From assembly GCF_041361345.1 (NCBI RefSeq), contig NZ_JBGKAD010000001.1:1984001-2048000 (forward strand): a stretch of 64,000 bases of DNA, in the 5' to 3' direction. Source of the stretch: Halobaculum sp. MBLA0147 (GTDB lineage Archaea > Halobacteriota > Halobacteria > Halobacteriales > Haloferacaceae). The position numbers and the translations under genes are program-made. Positions 1 to 8,713 of the stretch are shown here, in pieces. Positions within the stretch are counted from its first letter, which is position 1; every line of letters begins with the position of its first letter. The notes beneath the pieces were generated by a model. The model worked only from the letters and a program-made list of their open reading frames with translations, did no database searches and was not told the origin of the DNA.

Positions 1-1182
1 CGCCTCCGCCGCCGCTCCGCGGACGCGCCGCTGTTCGCCCCACTCGTACCGCTCGGCGATCGACGCCAGCGTCGCCGCCTCCGGCGAGTACACGTCCGCC
101 AGCCGCGAGAGGTGGTGCGGCAACGACAACGCGTTCGTCGTGGACGGCTGGACGTGGACGCCGAGGTGCCACGCCGGCAGCGCCTCGTCGACCCGCTCGG
201 CCGTCTCCTCGTCGAGCGCGAGGTATTGCTGGACGCGCTCCGCGACACTCGCGTCGTACAACTGCGCCGCCTGGAACCCGGCGTCGGTGAGAACGTCGTG
301 ACTCGCGAGTTCGTCGCCGTACGGACTCGCACTCCGTGCGAGACAGTCGAGGTAGAACGTCCGCCGCAACAGCCGCGAGGCCGTCTGGTCCGCCGCCACC
401 GGCGTCTCGCCGAGCTCCCACTCGACCGAGCCGGCACGGAGACGTGCTGTCGCCCCCGACTCGACGCGCACCGTCGCGCCGACGTAGTGCGCCAGCGGCG
501 CCGTCGGCAACAGGTACGCGAGTGCGTCCTCCCGTGGCACGACCACCTCGATCGCCGTGTCCGGGGTCTCGAACTGTGCCGCGGTCTGCTCGTGGTCGTC
601 GTCGACGAACGCGAGTGCCGGCGGGTGTGAGCGGATGTTCGGCCACGTCCGGTCCGGCGACGTGGTCTCGATCGCACACCCGAGGGCGGTGATCCCCGCC
701 GCGACGCCGTCCGCCGTCTCCGTGACCCGTACCGTCCGCTCGGCGAAGTCCGCCGTACTCTGGAAGCCGACCGCGATCCGTGTCGGCTCCGGGAACGTCA
801 CCGCGACACGCTCGCCACGCCGGACCGTCCCCTCGGCGGCCGGCCGGAGCAGCGTCAGGACGGGCGTCCGGAGCACCACCAGCGTGTCCGGGCCGACAGA
901 GACTGCCTCCTCGCGCCGGATCTGCGTGTGCGTGCCCGAGGCCGGTTCCACGACGGTCACACCGACGGGTGGTGTCGACACCCAGTCCGTCTCGACGGTC
1001 GTCGCCGTCGTCGTGTCGTACGCCGTCGTGCGGTCCGTCCGCAGTGACAACGACCGGTCGGCGTACAGATCGTCGGCCGCTACGTCGTCGGTGTCGGCCT
1101 CGTCGGGGCGTAACGCGACCGTTGCCGACTGGCGTGCCTGATCGATGGCGACGAGTCGATCCGGCTCCGTACGGAGGTTCAT
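1..1182 (-). CDS. Conserved haloarchaeal protein of unknown function (C-terminus cut by window edge)
   Basis: An open reading frame runs on the minus strand from ATG at 1182 to the first base of the window without a stop, so the C-terminus is missing. The protein starts MNLRTEPDRLVAIDQ and about 390 residues are visible. It is soluble and acidic, with no signal peptide or membrane segment. It contains a beta-rich first half and motifs such as SPDRTWPNIRSHPP, then a helical region with FYLDCLARSASPYGDEL. I have an impression of similar uncharacterised haloarchaeal proteins but recognise no catalytic motif, so no function is assigned. A TATA-like element 23-33 nt upstream supports the ATG start and leaderless transcription, divergent from the regulator at 1282. 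Confidence 0.75.
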   Translation of the reverse strand, partial: MNLRTEPDRLVAIDQARQSATVALRPDEADTDDVAADDLYADRSLSLRTDRTTAYDTTTATTVETDWVSTPPVGVTVVEPASGTHTQIRREEAVSVGPDTLVVLRTPVLTLLRPAAEGTVRRGERVAVTFPEPTRIAVGFQSTADFAERTVRVTETADGVAAGITALGCAIETTSPDRTWPNIRSHPPALAFVDDDHEQTAAQFETPDTAIEVVVPREDALAYLLPTAPLAHYVGATVRVESGATARLRAGSVEWELGETPVAADQTASRLLRRTFYLDCLARSASPYGDELASHDVLTDAGFQAAQLYDASVAERVQQYLALDEETAERVDEALPAWHLGVHVQPSTTNALSLPHHLSRLADVYSPEAATLASIAERYEWGEQRRVRGAAAEA

Positions 1183-1204
1183 CTACCGGTCCCTACACGC
1201 CGTG

Positions 1205-1256
1205 CGATTTAGTGCTAGTGGTTTTGCACTTGTCCAGATGCTGGCCAATTTTGTCG
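1205..1256. promoter_or_regulatory. Divergent promoter region
   Basis: The 99-nt gap between two divergent genes has an AT-rich element for each direction. CTAAATC on the minus strand (about 1206-1212) lies 24-30 nt before the start at 1182. CAATTTTG (1246-1253) lies about 30 nt before the start at 1282. This spacing fits haloarchaeal TATA boxes serving leaderless genes. The shared region could allow the regulator to control both genes, which is inference. Confidence 0.55.
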
Positions 1257-1281
1257 CGGTGTCGTCCATCGAGAGGTACGG

Positions 1282-2115
1282 ATGCCAGACGAGCGACCCA
1301 CACTCGACACGATCGAGCCGGCGACTGCACTCCGCGAGACGCTGGCGGCCGTCGACGGCGACGGAGCGGTGTCGCTGCTCGACCCGCCGCGGGTGTACCT
1401 CGACGCACTCGCGACGCTGTGTCGCGAGGAGGCGGTGCCGGCGCGGCTCCGCGTGATCGCCCAGACCGGCCCGCTGTCGTGGCTCCGCGACCACTTCCCG
1501 AACGCGACGCTGTTGCAGAGTGCAGTCGAGGCAGACCGACTCGCGATTCGTCGTCACGACTGCGACCGCGAGACACCGCTGGCCGTCGGCCCGGGGGGCG
1601 CCGCGCCGTTGTTACACGTCGACAGTCACGCCGCGTCGGCGCCGTTCCACGAGGGAGCGTTCCTCGGTCACCTCCGGGATCGGTGTGCCGCGCTGTGGGA
1701 CGACGCAGAGGTGTACGGACTCCGCGCCCCCGCTCGCGAGGCGTACCGATCGACGGCTCCGGACCACCTCGGCGAGTCGTTCCGGGACGCGTTCGACGAG
1801 GCCGTCGCCGTCGCGGCGTCGCTGGACGATCCGACGGCGTTCCACCCGGTCCCTGCGGCGCTGGTCGTCGGCGCCGAGCGAGAGCGACTGCTGTACGACC
1901 TCTGCCGGTGGGGCGACGCGAGCGGCGTCGCCTCCAGTGCCTCCTTCTCTCGGCACAAGAACCGGCTCGAAGCCGACGGCGTGATCGAGACGGAGAACGT
2001 CCCCGTGGAGGTCGGCCGCCCGCGTCAGCGACTGTTCCTCGCCGACACGTACCGGACCCGGCTCGCGGAGGGGGGTCGCGAGGCGCTCTTGCGGGCGACG
2101 GCCGTGATCGAGTGA
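1282..2115 (+). CDS. TbsP-like (DUF5821-type) transcriptional regulator
   Basis: A 277-residue cytoplasmic protein. The C-terminal third carries a winged-helix segment, RERLLYDLCRWGDASGVAS followed by SFSRHKNRLEADGVIETE and VEVGRPRQRL. That closely matches the pattern I recall for haloarchaeal TbsP/DUF5821 regulators (LLYDISKWGEDVGIASKATFSR...IDVGRPR). The N-terminal part resembles the family's sensor-like domain (LRETLAAVDGDGAVSLLDPP). TbsP proteins are reported as transcription factors in haloarchaea; the targets here are unknown. A CAATTTTG element about 30 nt upstream supports ATG 1282. It is more divergent than the usual chromosomal TbsP, so it may be a paralogue. Confidence 0.75.
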   Translation: MPDERPTLDTIEPATALRETLAAVDGDGAVSLLDPPRVYLDALATLCREEAVPARLRVIAQTGPLSWLRDHFPNATLLQSAVEADRLAIRRHDCDRETPLAVGPGGAAPLLHVDSHAASAPFHEGAFLGHLRDRCAALWDDAEVYGLRAPAREAYRSTAPDHLGESFRDAFDEAVAVAASLDDPTAFHPVPAALVVGAERERLLYDLCRWGDASGVASSASFSRHKNRLEADGVIETENVPVEVGRPRQRLFLADTYRTRLAEGGREALLRATAVIE

Positions 2116-2264
2116 CGGGAGACACCCCGGTGACCACCGAGCGGCGCCCGCGTGGTCCAGTGGCGGGAGACGCCGACGTCGTCGAGTAGCGACGGTCTCA
2201 CCCGTCGAGTGACGACCGGCCGCGTTCCGCCACGCCTTACACCGACCGCCTCCACCGGTCGGAC

Positions 2265-3110
2265 ATGGAACGGACGGTGTTGGTGACGGGGAGCTCTTCT
2301 GGAATCGGCCGTGCGACCGTCGAACGGTTCCTCGAGGAAGACTGGACGGTGTACGCGACCGCTCGCGATCCGGACGACCTCGACGAGTTCCGGGGTCGCG
2401 ACGGCTGTCGTGTCGACCAGTTGGACGTGACCGTCGACGAACACGTCGACCGCGTCGTCGAGCGGATGATCGACGAGACGGGACGGGTCGACTGTCTGGT
2501 GAACAACGCCGGTTACGGCCAACTCGGCCCGGTCGAGGACGTGCCCACGGAGGCCGTCCGCGACCAGTACGAGGTGAACGTGTTCGGCCCGCACCGCCTC
2601 ACGCGGGCCGTGTTGCCGGAGATGCGCCGCCGCGAGGACGGCACGGTGATCGACGTGACCAGTGTCGCCGCACGGCTCCCGTTCCCGGGCGGCGGGGTCT
2701 ACAGCGGGACGAAGGCGGCGCTGTCGGCACAGGACCAGGCGCTGCGCGCCGAGGTGTCGGGGTACGGGGTCGACGTGGTGGAGGTCGAACCCGGCCCGGT
2801 CGAGACGAACTTCACCGACCGCGCGGAGGCGGAGATGGACGGCGTCGACCGCTCGGACGCTTACGAGGGCGTCTACCGGCTGTTCGAAGACTACGGTGCG
2901 GTCGGCGGCGACGGGCCGCTGTCGGTGCCGCCGACGGCCGTCGCCGACCAGATCGTCGCCGCCGCGAGTTCGACCGACCCTGCACCCCGCTACCCCGTCG
3001 GGCCCGTCGCCCGCCTCGCGACCGTCGCCGACCTCCTGCCGCTGTGGGCCCGTGCCCGGCTGTGGGCCGCCGTCGCCCGCCTCGCCGGTCTGGGCAGCGA
3101 CGACGACTGA
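2265..3110 (+). CDS. Short-chain dehydrogenase/reductase (SDR)
   Basis: A 281-residue classical SDR. The nucleotide-binding motif TGSSSGIG is at residues 8-15 and NNAG is near 80-83. The catalytic Ser133 (VTSVAA), Tyr146 and Lys150 (YSGTK) are all present. It should catalyse an NAD(P)-dependent oxidation or reduction of a carbonyl or alcohol; the substrate cannot be read from sequence. The C-terminal 30 residues are hydrophobic (ARLATVADLLPLWARARLWAAVARLAG), suggesting membrane contact. The gene stands alone between the TbsP-like regulator and the protease pair. Confidence 0.9.
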   Translation: MERTVLVTGSSSGIGRATVERFLEEDWTVYATARDPDDLDEFRGRDGCRVDQLDVTVDEHVDRVVERMIDETGRVDCLVNNAGYGQLGPVEDVPTEAVRDQYEVNVFGPHRLTRAVLPEMRRREDGTVIDVTSVAARLPFPGGGVYSGTKAALSAQDQALRAEVSGYGVDVVEVEPGPVETNFTDRAEAEMDGVDRSDAYEGVYRLFEDYGAVGGDGPLSVPPTAVADQIVAAASSTDPAPRYPVGPVARLATVADLLPLWARARLWAAVARLAGLGSDDD

Positions 3111-3179
3111 CCGCGACACCTCGCACCGCGGCGTGTGCGTCGGCCCGACGAACCGGTGGGTCGCGTCCACACCGGCAAA

Positions 3180-3231
3180 CTCGCGGTCCACGTCCCGCCG
3201 ACGAACTCGCGGTCCACGTCCCGCCGACGAA
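3180..3231. repeat. Two exact 26-nt tandem repeats
   Basis: Positions 3180-3205 and 3206-3231 are identical (each begins CTCGCGGTCCACGTCCCGCC). The repeat is noncoding. It is one of several short tandem duplications scattered through intergenic DNA in this window. Confidence 0.85.
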
Positions 3232-3472
3232 CCCGCCGACGACACCGACGGCCTCGCCGTCCGCTGCCGACGGCGGGCTCGCTCCACCACGACTCCTCGC
3301 TCCCGACCGCGTTCTCCACTACACACACTGGGCCCCGGCGACACCCGACTGCACGTCCGCCACTCTCCGACCACTCACACCGCTCGCCCGCTACTTCCTC
3401 GCGTCTCTGCGAAACATACTCTCGCCAGTAGTAGTGATTCACACGAACGCAACTAACCTGCGATCAGATACG

Positions 3473-3486
3473 GCAAATCTTTTGTG
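3473..3486 (+). promoter_or_regulatory. TATA-like element of first subtilisin gene
   Basis: The AT-rich string GCAAATCTTTTGTG lies 25-38 nt before ATG 3511, where a TATA box for a leaderless transcript is expected. The identical 14 bases occur before the second protease gene (4799-4812), so the promoter was duplicated with the gene. Confidence 0.7.
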
Positions 3487-3510
3487 CCTGCGTGGTAGAG
3501 GCACACTTGC

Positions 3511-4689
3511 ATGTCAGACAGTGACGTGTCACGACGGGGCGCACTGCGCACGATCGGGGCGGCGGCCGGCGCGGCGGGCGTGTCGGGGCTCGCCTCCGCG
3601 AATCCGGGCGAGAAGGTCGAAGTGAACGTCGGCTTCGAGAACGACCGTGGAGCGGGGGCCTTCCGCCGGAAGGCGGACGAGGTGGTACGGGAGTTCGACT
3701 TCGACGCCGGCACCGCGCGGATGCCGAAGGCGGCCGCCGACGGGTTGGAGAACAACCCACACATCCGGTACGTGGAAGAGAACGGGACGATGCAGGCACT
3801 CGGTGAGACGGAGCCGTACGGGATCGACCGCGTCGACGCGGACGTGACGCGAGCGAACGGGACCACCGGCAAGGGTGCCGACATCGCGATCATCGACACC
3901 GGGATCGACTCCGACCACCCGGACCTGCAGGCGAACCTCGGGAGCGGGAAGGCGTTCGTCGAGTGTGGCACCGGCGGGTTCACGGGGAGTTGTGCGTTCT
4001 CGGGCAACAGCAACGACTGCAACGAGTCGTGGGACGACGACAACGACCACGGCACCCACTGTGCGGGCACCGCCGACGCCGTCGACAACGCCCGCGACGT
4101 GGTCGGCGTCGCGACGGAGGCGACACTCCACGCGGTGAAGGTGCTGGACTGTGGCGGCTCGGGGACGTTCTCGGACATCGCCGCGGGGATCGAGTACACC
4201 GCCAACCAGGGCTGGGACGTGGGGAGTCTGAGTCTCGGCGGCTCCAGCGGCTCCTCCGCGCTGAAGGACGCCGTCCAGTACGCCACCGACAAGGGGGTCA
4301 CGCTCGTCGCCGCGGCCGGGAACTCCGGGCCGTGTACGGACTGTGTCGGCTTCCCGGCCGCCTACAGCGAGGTGATCGCCGTCTCCGCGACCACGTCGAG
4401 TGACACCCTCGCGGACTTCTCCTCGACGGGGCCGGAGGTCGAACTCGCCGCGCCCGGGAAGAACGTGCTCTCGACGGTCCCCGGCGGGACGACGGAGTTC
4501 TCCGGCACGTCGATGGCGTGTCCCCACGTCGCCGGTGCCGCCGGTCTGCTCGCCGCCGACGGCGTCTCCGACGTGGAGACGACACTGAAGACCGAAGCCG
4601 AGGACATCGGCCTCGCCAGCAACGAGTCCGGGAGCGGGCTGCTCGACGCCGCCGCGGCCGCCGGTCTCGACTCCAGCGACTCCACTTGA
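3511..4689 (+). CDS. Tat-exported subtilisin-like serine protease (copy 1)
   Basis: A 392-residue secreted S8-family protease. It opens with a twin-arginine signal (SRRGALRTIGAAAGAAG) cleaved near SASA/ASANP. An inhibitor I9-like propeptide (about residues 31-100) and a catalytic domain follow. The triad is Asp129 (IIDTGID), His180 (DHGTHCAG) and Ser334 (GTSMACPH), with oxyanion-hole Asn271 (AAGNSG). It resembles halolysins but lacks their usual C-terminal extension, ending soon after the Ser region. It contains seven or more cysteines (including CTDC at 275-278), unusual for haloarchaeal enzymes and suggestive of disulfides. The start is supported by the TATA-like element and by the paralogue. 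It probably degrades extracellular protein or acts in competition. Confidence 0.95.
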   Translation: MSDSDVSRRGALRTIGAAAGAAGVSGLASANPGEKVEVNVGFENDRGAGAFRRKADEVVREFDFDAGTARMPKAAADGLENNPHIRYVEENGTMQALGETEPYGIDRVDADVTRANGTTGKGADIAIIDTGIDSDHPDLQANLGSGKAFVECGTGGFTGSCAFSGNSNDCNESWDDDNDHGTHCAGTADAVDNARDVVGVATEATLHAVKVLDCGGSGTFSDIAAGIEYTANQGWDVGSLSLGGSSGSSALKDAVQYATDKGVTLVAAAGNSGPCTDCVGFPAAYSEVIAVSATTSSDTLADFSSTGPEVELAAPGKNVLSTVPGGTTEFSGTSMACPHVAGAAGLLAADGVSDVETTLKTEAEDIGLASNESGSGLLDAAAAAGLDSSDST

Positions 4690-4798
4690 TCCGCGGACCA
4701 CCCACTCGACTGGCATCCGTATTCTCTCGACCACGGCAAAAATACTCTCGTTACCACTAGGTATCCGCACGAATCTGGAAAAGCTGCAATTGTATTCA

Positions 4799-4812
4799 GC
4801 AAATCTTTTGTG
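4799..4812 (+). promoter_or_regulatory. TATA-like element of second subtilisin gene
   Basis: The same 14-base string as before copy 1, GCAAATCTTTTGTG, lies 25-38 nt before ATG 4837. This match decides for the ATG at 4837 over the in-frame GTG at 4810, because 4810 falls inside the element. Confidence 0.7.
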
Positions 4813-4836
4813 GGGTCGCCCCAGACTCGGAGTCGC

Positions 4837-6018
4837 ATGTCAGACAGTGACGTGTCACGACGGGGCGCACTGCGTACGATCGGGGCGGCGGCCGGCGCGG
4901 CGGGCGTGTCGGGGCTCGCCTCCGCGAACCCGGGGGAGAAGGTCGAAGTGAACGTCGGGTTCGCGAACGACGCCGGGGCACGGGCCTTCCGCCGGAAGTC
5001 CGACGAAGTCGTACGGGAGTTCGACTTCGACGCGGGGACCGCACGGATGCCGAAGGCGGCCGCCGACGGGTTGGAGAACAACCCGAACGTCCGCTACGTC
5101 GAGGAGAACGGGACGATGCAGGCACTCGGCGAGACGGAGCCGTACGGCATCGACCGTGTCGACGCGGACGTGACACGGACGAACGGCGACACCGGCAACG
5201 GCGCGGACATCGCGATCATCGACACCGGGATCGACGCCGACCACCCGGACCTGCAGGCGAACCTCGGGAGCGGGAAGTCGTTCGTCGACTGTAGCACGAA
5301 GGGCGGCTGTCGGTACGGCGCCAAGCCCGCCGACAACACCTGTAAGGCGACGTGGGACGACGACAACAACCACGGTACCCACTGTGCGGGCACCGCCGAC
5401 GCCGTCGACAACACCGAGGGTGTCGTCGGCGTCGCGACGGAGGCGACGCTGCACGCCGTGAAGGTGCTGGGCAAGTGTGGCTCCGGCTCGTTCTCGGACA
5501 TCGCCGCGGGGATCGAGTACACCGCCAACCAGGGCTGGGACGTGGCGTCGATGTCGCTGGGTGGCTCCAGCGGCTCCTCGGCGCTGAAAGACGCCGTCCA
5601 GTACGCCGCGAGTGAGGGTGTCTTCCTGGTCGCCGCGGCCGGGAACTCCGGGCCGTGTACGGACTGTGTCGGCTACCCGGCCGCCTACAGCGAGGTCGTC
5701 GCCGTCGGCGCGACGGACTCCAGCGACACCCTCGCGAACTTCTCCTCGACCGGTCCCGAGGTCGAGCTCGCCGCGCCGGGTGTCGACGTGCTCTCGACGA
5801 TCACCGGCGACTACAAGAAGTACTCCGGCACGTCGATGGCGTGTCCCCACGTCGCCGGCGCCGCCGGCATCCTGATGGCGAACGGCAAGACGGCCAGCGA
5901 GGTCCGCTCGACGCTCACCTCGACGGCCGAGGACGTCGGTCTCGCGAGCAACGAGTCCGGCAACGGGCTGCTCGACGCCGCCGCGGCCGCCGGTCTCGAC
6001 TCCAGCGACTCCACCTGA
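4837..6018 (+). CDS. Tat-exported subtilisin-like serine protease (copy 2)
   Basis: A 393-residue paralogue of the preceding gene, near-identical through the Tat signal, the propeptide and the sequence up to the first catalytic Asp. It differs most in a cysteine-bearing surface loop after NLGSGKSFVDC (about residues 150-175, CSTKGGCRYGAKPADNTC against the other copy's CGTGGFTGSCAF). The Asp (IIDTGID), His (NHGTHCAG), Asn (AAGNSG) and Ser (GTSMACPH) positions are intact, so both copies should be active. It sits 147 nt downstream of copy 1 with its own promoter-like element, so it is probably a separate transcript. The divergent loop suggests diversification of substrate range or disulfide pattern after tandem duplication. 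Confidence 0.95.
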   Translation: MSDSDVSRRGALRTIGAAAGAAGVSGLASANPGEKVEVNVGFANDAGARAFRRKSDEVVREFDFDAGTARMPKAAADGLENNPNVRYVEENGTMQALGETEPYGIDRVDADVTRTNGDTGNGADIAIIDTGIDADHPDLQANLGSGKSFVDCSTKGGCRYGAKPADNTCKATWDDDNNHGTHCAGTADAVDNTEGVVGVATEATLHAVKVLGKCGSGSFSDIAAGIEYTANQGWDVASMSLGGSSGSSALKDAVQYAASEGVFLVAAAGNSGPCTDCVGYPAAYSEVVAVGATDSSDTLANFSSTGPEVELAAPGVDVLSTITGDYKKYSGTSMACPHVAGAAGILMANGKTASEVRSTLTSTAEDVGLASNESGNGLLDAAAAAGLDSSDST

Positions 6019-6156
6019 TCGGGCAGACGCGTCGGACGACTCGTCCGACACTACGTGTCCAGACACACTTCTTCGACCACGGCCCGCGAGCGACGGCTCC
6101 GCCGGACGACGGTTTCGGCACGTACCCAGTGAATTCTTGTCGCTGGCGACGGACGG

Positions 6157-6492
6157 ATGCGTATGGTCACGGCGACACTGACGACGAGCCACGAGGACGG
6201 CGCGCTGGCACTGACACTCGCCGTCGAGAACGACGGTGACGAACCGGTCACTGCACAGTTCCGCGACGCACAGCGCGTCGAGTTCGTCGCGACGCGCGAT
6301 GGCGACGAGGTGTGGCGGTGGTCTGCCGGTCGGATGTTCGGACAGGCGCTGGGTACGCTCGAATTGGCACCCGGCGAGACGGCGACGTTCGACGGGGAGT
6401 GGCCCGATCCACCGGCCGGCAGCTACACGATCCGCGGCGAACTCGCGGCGACCGATCTCGCGGTGAGCGACGAGCGGACGGTCGAGTTGTGA
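6157..6492 (+). CDS. BsuPI-type intracellular proteinase inhibitor-like protein
   Basis: A 111-residue beta-sandwich protein without a signal peptide. Its pattern LTLAVENDGDEPVTAQF, then ATRDGDEVWRWSAGRMFGQA, LAPGETATFDGEW and PAGSYTIRGEL matches the BsuPI domain named after the Bacillus subtilis intracellular proteinase inhibitor. That inhibitor acts on a cytoplasmic subtilisin. Here the gene lies 138 nt downstream of two subtilisin genes on the same strand. It may restrain prematurely folded protease in the cytoplasm, which is inference. BsuPI-like domains also occur away from proteases. ATG 6163 is an equally possible start; a GAATTCTTG element at about 6130-6138 fits either. Confidence 0.8.
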   Translation: MRMVTATLTTSHEDGALALTLAVENDGDEPVTAQFRDAQRVEFVATRDGDEVWRWSAGRMFGQALGTLELAPGETATFDGEWPDPPAGSYTIRGELAATDLAVSDERTVEL

Positions 6493-6566
6493 GCGACGAG
6501 CGGACCGGCACCTGAGGCCGAGCACGCGAGCGAGTCGGAGAAACCGGGCGGTGTCTGCCGTCCGTC

Positions 6567-7496
6567 TCAGCGCAGTTCCTCGTACAGCTCCTCGGCGGCC
6601 CGTCGGACGGCCTCGTCGCTGGACCGCGGCGGTTCCCAGCCGAGCGCGGCCAACTTCTCGACGGAGAGGCGCATCTTCGGCACGTCACCCGTCCAGCCGC
6701 GGTCCCCGCCGGTGTACTCGTACTCGGGGTCCAGCCCCATCACGTCGCTCACCACGTCGGCGATGCGGTTGACCGAGGTGGTCGTCCGCGCCCCGAGGTT
6801 GTAGGTGTTGAGCGTGGCGTCGGCGTGTTCGACGACGTGACAGATGGCGTCGACACAGTCCTCGACGTGGAGGTACGACTTCTCCTGGCGGCCGTCGCCG
6901 AGGATCGTCAACGTCTCCGGATCGTCCTGTAGTTTCTCGATGAAGTCCGGGACGACGGTGCCGCGCTGGCGCGGGCCGACGATGTTGGCGAACCGGAACA
7001 CCCACGACTGGATCCCGTAGCTGTGGGCGTACGTCGACAGCAGCGCCTCGTCGGCGAGTTTGCTCGAGCCGTAGACGCTGATCGGCTCCAGCGGGGCGTA
7101 GTCCTCCGGCGTCGGACGCGGCGCCTCGCCGTACACCGTCGAGGAGGAGGTGAAGACGAACTCGTCGACGCCCACCTCGCGGGCTCGTTCCAGCAGGGTG
7201 TGTGTCATCTCCGTGTTCCGCTCGAACATGACGCGGTCGTCGTCGAAGTTCGTGTCCGTGATCGCCGCGAGGTGGAACACGGTGTCGACGGACTCGTCGA
7301 GGACCGCCGCCACGTCGTCGGGGTCCGTCACGTCCGTCTCGACGAACGTCGCGGCCTCGGGGACGCGGTCGCGTGCCCCCTTCGAGAGGTCGTCGGCGAC
7401 GACCACGTCGTTGTCCGCCGCGAGTCGAGCCGCGAGGTGCGAGCCGATGAGCCCTGCACCGCCGGTGACCAGAATCCGCCGGTCGGTCAGATCCAT
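6567..7496 (-). CDS. NAD-dependent sugar-nucleotide epimerase/dehydratase
   Basis: A 309-residue extended SDR of the GalE/RmlB type. The NAD-binding motif VTGGAGLIGSH is near the N-terminus, then VFHLAAITDT and SSSTVYGEAP. The catalytic Tyr-Lys pair is in VYGSSKLADE. It acts on a nucleoside-diphosphate sugar, most likely as an epimerase feeding glycosylation of surface proteins; the exact sugar is not readable. The open frame extends upstream of ATG 7496, but that extension is repetitive and unlike the family, so 7496 is chosen. It is convergent with the BsuPI-like gene. Confidence 0.88.
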   Translation of the reverse strand: MDLTDRRILVTGGAGLIGSHLAARLAADNDVVVADDLSKGARDRVPEAATFVETDVTDPDDVAAVLDESVDTVFHLAAITDTNFDDDRVMFERNTEMTHTLLERAREVGVDEFVFTSSSTVYGEAPRPTPEDYAPLEPISVYGSSKLADEALLSTYAHSYGIQSWVFRFANIVGPRQRGTVVPDFIEKLQDDPETLTILGDGRQEKSYLHVEDCVDAICHVVEHADATLNTYNLGARTTTSVNRIADVVSDVMGLDPEYEYTGGDRGWTGDVPKMRLSVEKLAALGWEPPRSSDEAVRRAAEELYEELR

Positions 7497-7686
7497 ACCC
7501 GCGTTCCCCCGGCGAGCCCCGAGTGTGTTCCGATTCGCCGTGGGAGACGCTGGCGTCGCCGGACGAAACGCCCCTCGACCGGAGACGAGTCGGGCGGTCG
7601 TGACGGCCGGCCCCAGTCGGTGCGAGTGGGGTGGTCGGGACGATCTGCCTCGGTCGGCGCGGGCAGGGTGGTCGGGACGACCGGCC

Positions 7687-8631
7687 TCAGTCGGCGCGAG
7701 CGGGGTCGGCGTCCGCGTCCGTCGCGACAGCCTGGGCGAGCGGCTCGTCGATCCCGAGGAGGTCGGCACTGCGTTCCCACAGTCGCCGCTGCGCCTCGGG
7801 GTCGCGGGCGACATCCGCGGGGGTCTCCGGAGCGCAGTCGGCGAAGTAGCGGCCCGTCGTGTCGGCCACGCGGTCGGCGACGGCGAGGTACACCAACGTC
7901 GCCGCGCCGTCCGCCGGCGAGGTGACGAACGGGAGTCTCCCGAGTGACTTGACGAGTCGCGGGAGCGGACCGGGCAGCGACCGGAAGAACCCACTGCCCG
8001 GAATCGCGCCCGGGTGGAGACAGTTGGCCGTCCGGGTCCCCGACGCGGCCTCGAACCGCCGGCCGAGTTCGGCCGTGAACTGGACGTTGGCGAGCTTCGA
8101 GCGCTGGTACGCGCCGAAGGAGCTGTAGTCGTCGACGGACTCGACGGCGTCGAGGTCGATCTGGTCGCCGCGGTGGGCCGCCGAGGAGGTGGTGACGACG
8201 CGCGCGTCGTCGGCCAACACCGGGAGCAGATCCGCCGTCAGTTGGTAGCCGGCGAGGTGGTTGACGTGGAAGGTGTACTCGACGCCCAGGTCCGTCAGGC
8301 GCCCCTCGCGGAAGTAGCCGCCCGCGTTGTTCGCCAACACGTCCAGTTCGTCGACGTGACTGCTCACCACATCCGCGAGCGTCCGGACGGCACCCACGTC
8401 GGCGAAGTCCGCCGGGAGGAAGCGCGCGTCCGCGCCGAGACCCTCCAGTTCCGTCACGACCGCCTCGCCGGCCGCCTCGTCGCGGCCGTGGACCAACACC
8501 TCCGCTCCGAGTCGCCCCAGTGCCAGTGCCGCCTCGCGGCCGATCCCGCTCGTCGATCCCGTCACGAGCGCCGTCGTCCCGTCGAGATCCGCGTCCGCCA
8601 CACCCGCCGCCGCCTCCGGTCGCTGTGTCAT
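7687..8631 (-). CDS. SDR oxidoreductase (retinol dehydrogenase-like)
   Basis: A 314-residue SDR. It has TGSTSGIGREAA for cofactor binding, NNAGGYFREG, a Ser in VVTTSSAAHRG, and a Tyr-Lys pair in AYQRSKLAN. The arrangement and the long insert between Ser and Tyr resemble retinol-dehydrogenase-like SDRs common in haloarchaea. The substrate is unknown. The acidic N-terminal 15 residues and C-terminal tail (ATDADADPARAD) are typical halophilic decorations. It lies upstream of the epimerase on the same strand with a 190-nt gap containing an imperfect 36-nt duplication. Confidence 0.88.
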   Translation of the reverse strand: MTQRPEAAAGVADADLDGTTALVTGSTSGIGREAALALGRLGAEVLVHGRDEAAGEAVVTELEGLGADARFLPADFADVGAVRTLADVVSSHVDELDVLANNAGGYFREGRLTDLGVEYTFHVNHLAGYQLTADLLPVLADDARVVTTSSAAHRGDQIDLDAVESVDDYSSFGAYQRSKLANVQFTAELGRRFEAASGTRTANCLHPGAIPGSGFFRSLPGPLPRLVKSLGRLPFVTSPADGAATLVYLAVADRVADTTGRYFADCAPETPADVARDPEAQRRLWERSADLLGIDEPLAQAVATDADADPARAD

Positions 8632-8713
8632 GCGTGTCGTCTCAGGAGCGCCAGCAGCATAGCGGTTCGGTCGAACCTGTGGAGTCGATCGGCCGAGCCG
8701 ACGGACCGGTTCG

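Larger units (their letters stand above)
3111..3510. other. 400-nt intergenic stretch before the first protease
   Basis: No credible gene is seen on either strand; the short open frames lack acidic haloarchaeal composition. It holds an exact 26-nt direct repeat (3180-3231), and the last 100 nt are much more AT-rich than the surroundings. That AT-rich end carries the TATA-like element of the protease gene. Confidence 0.6.
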
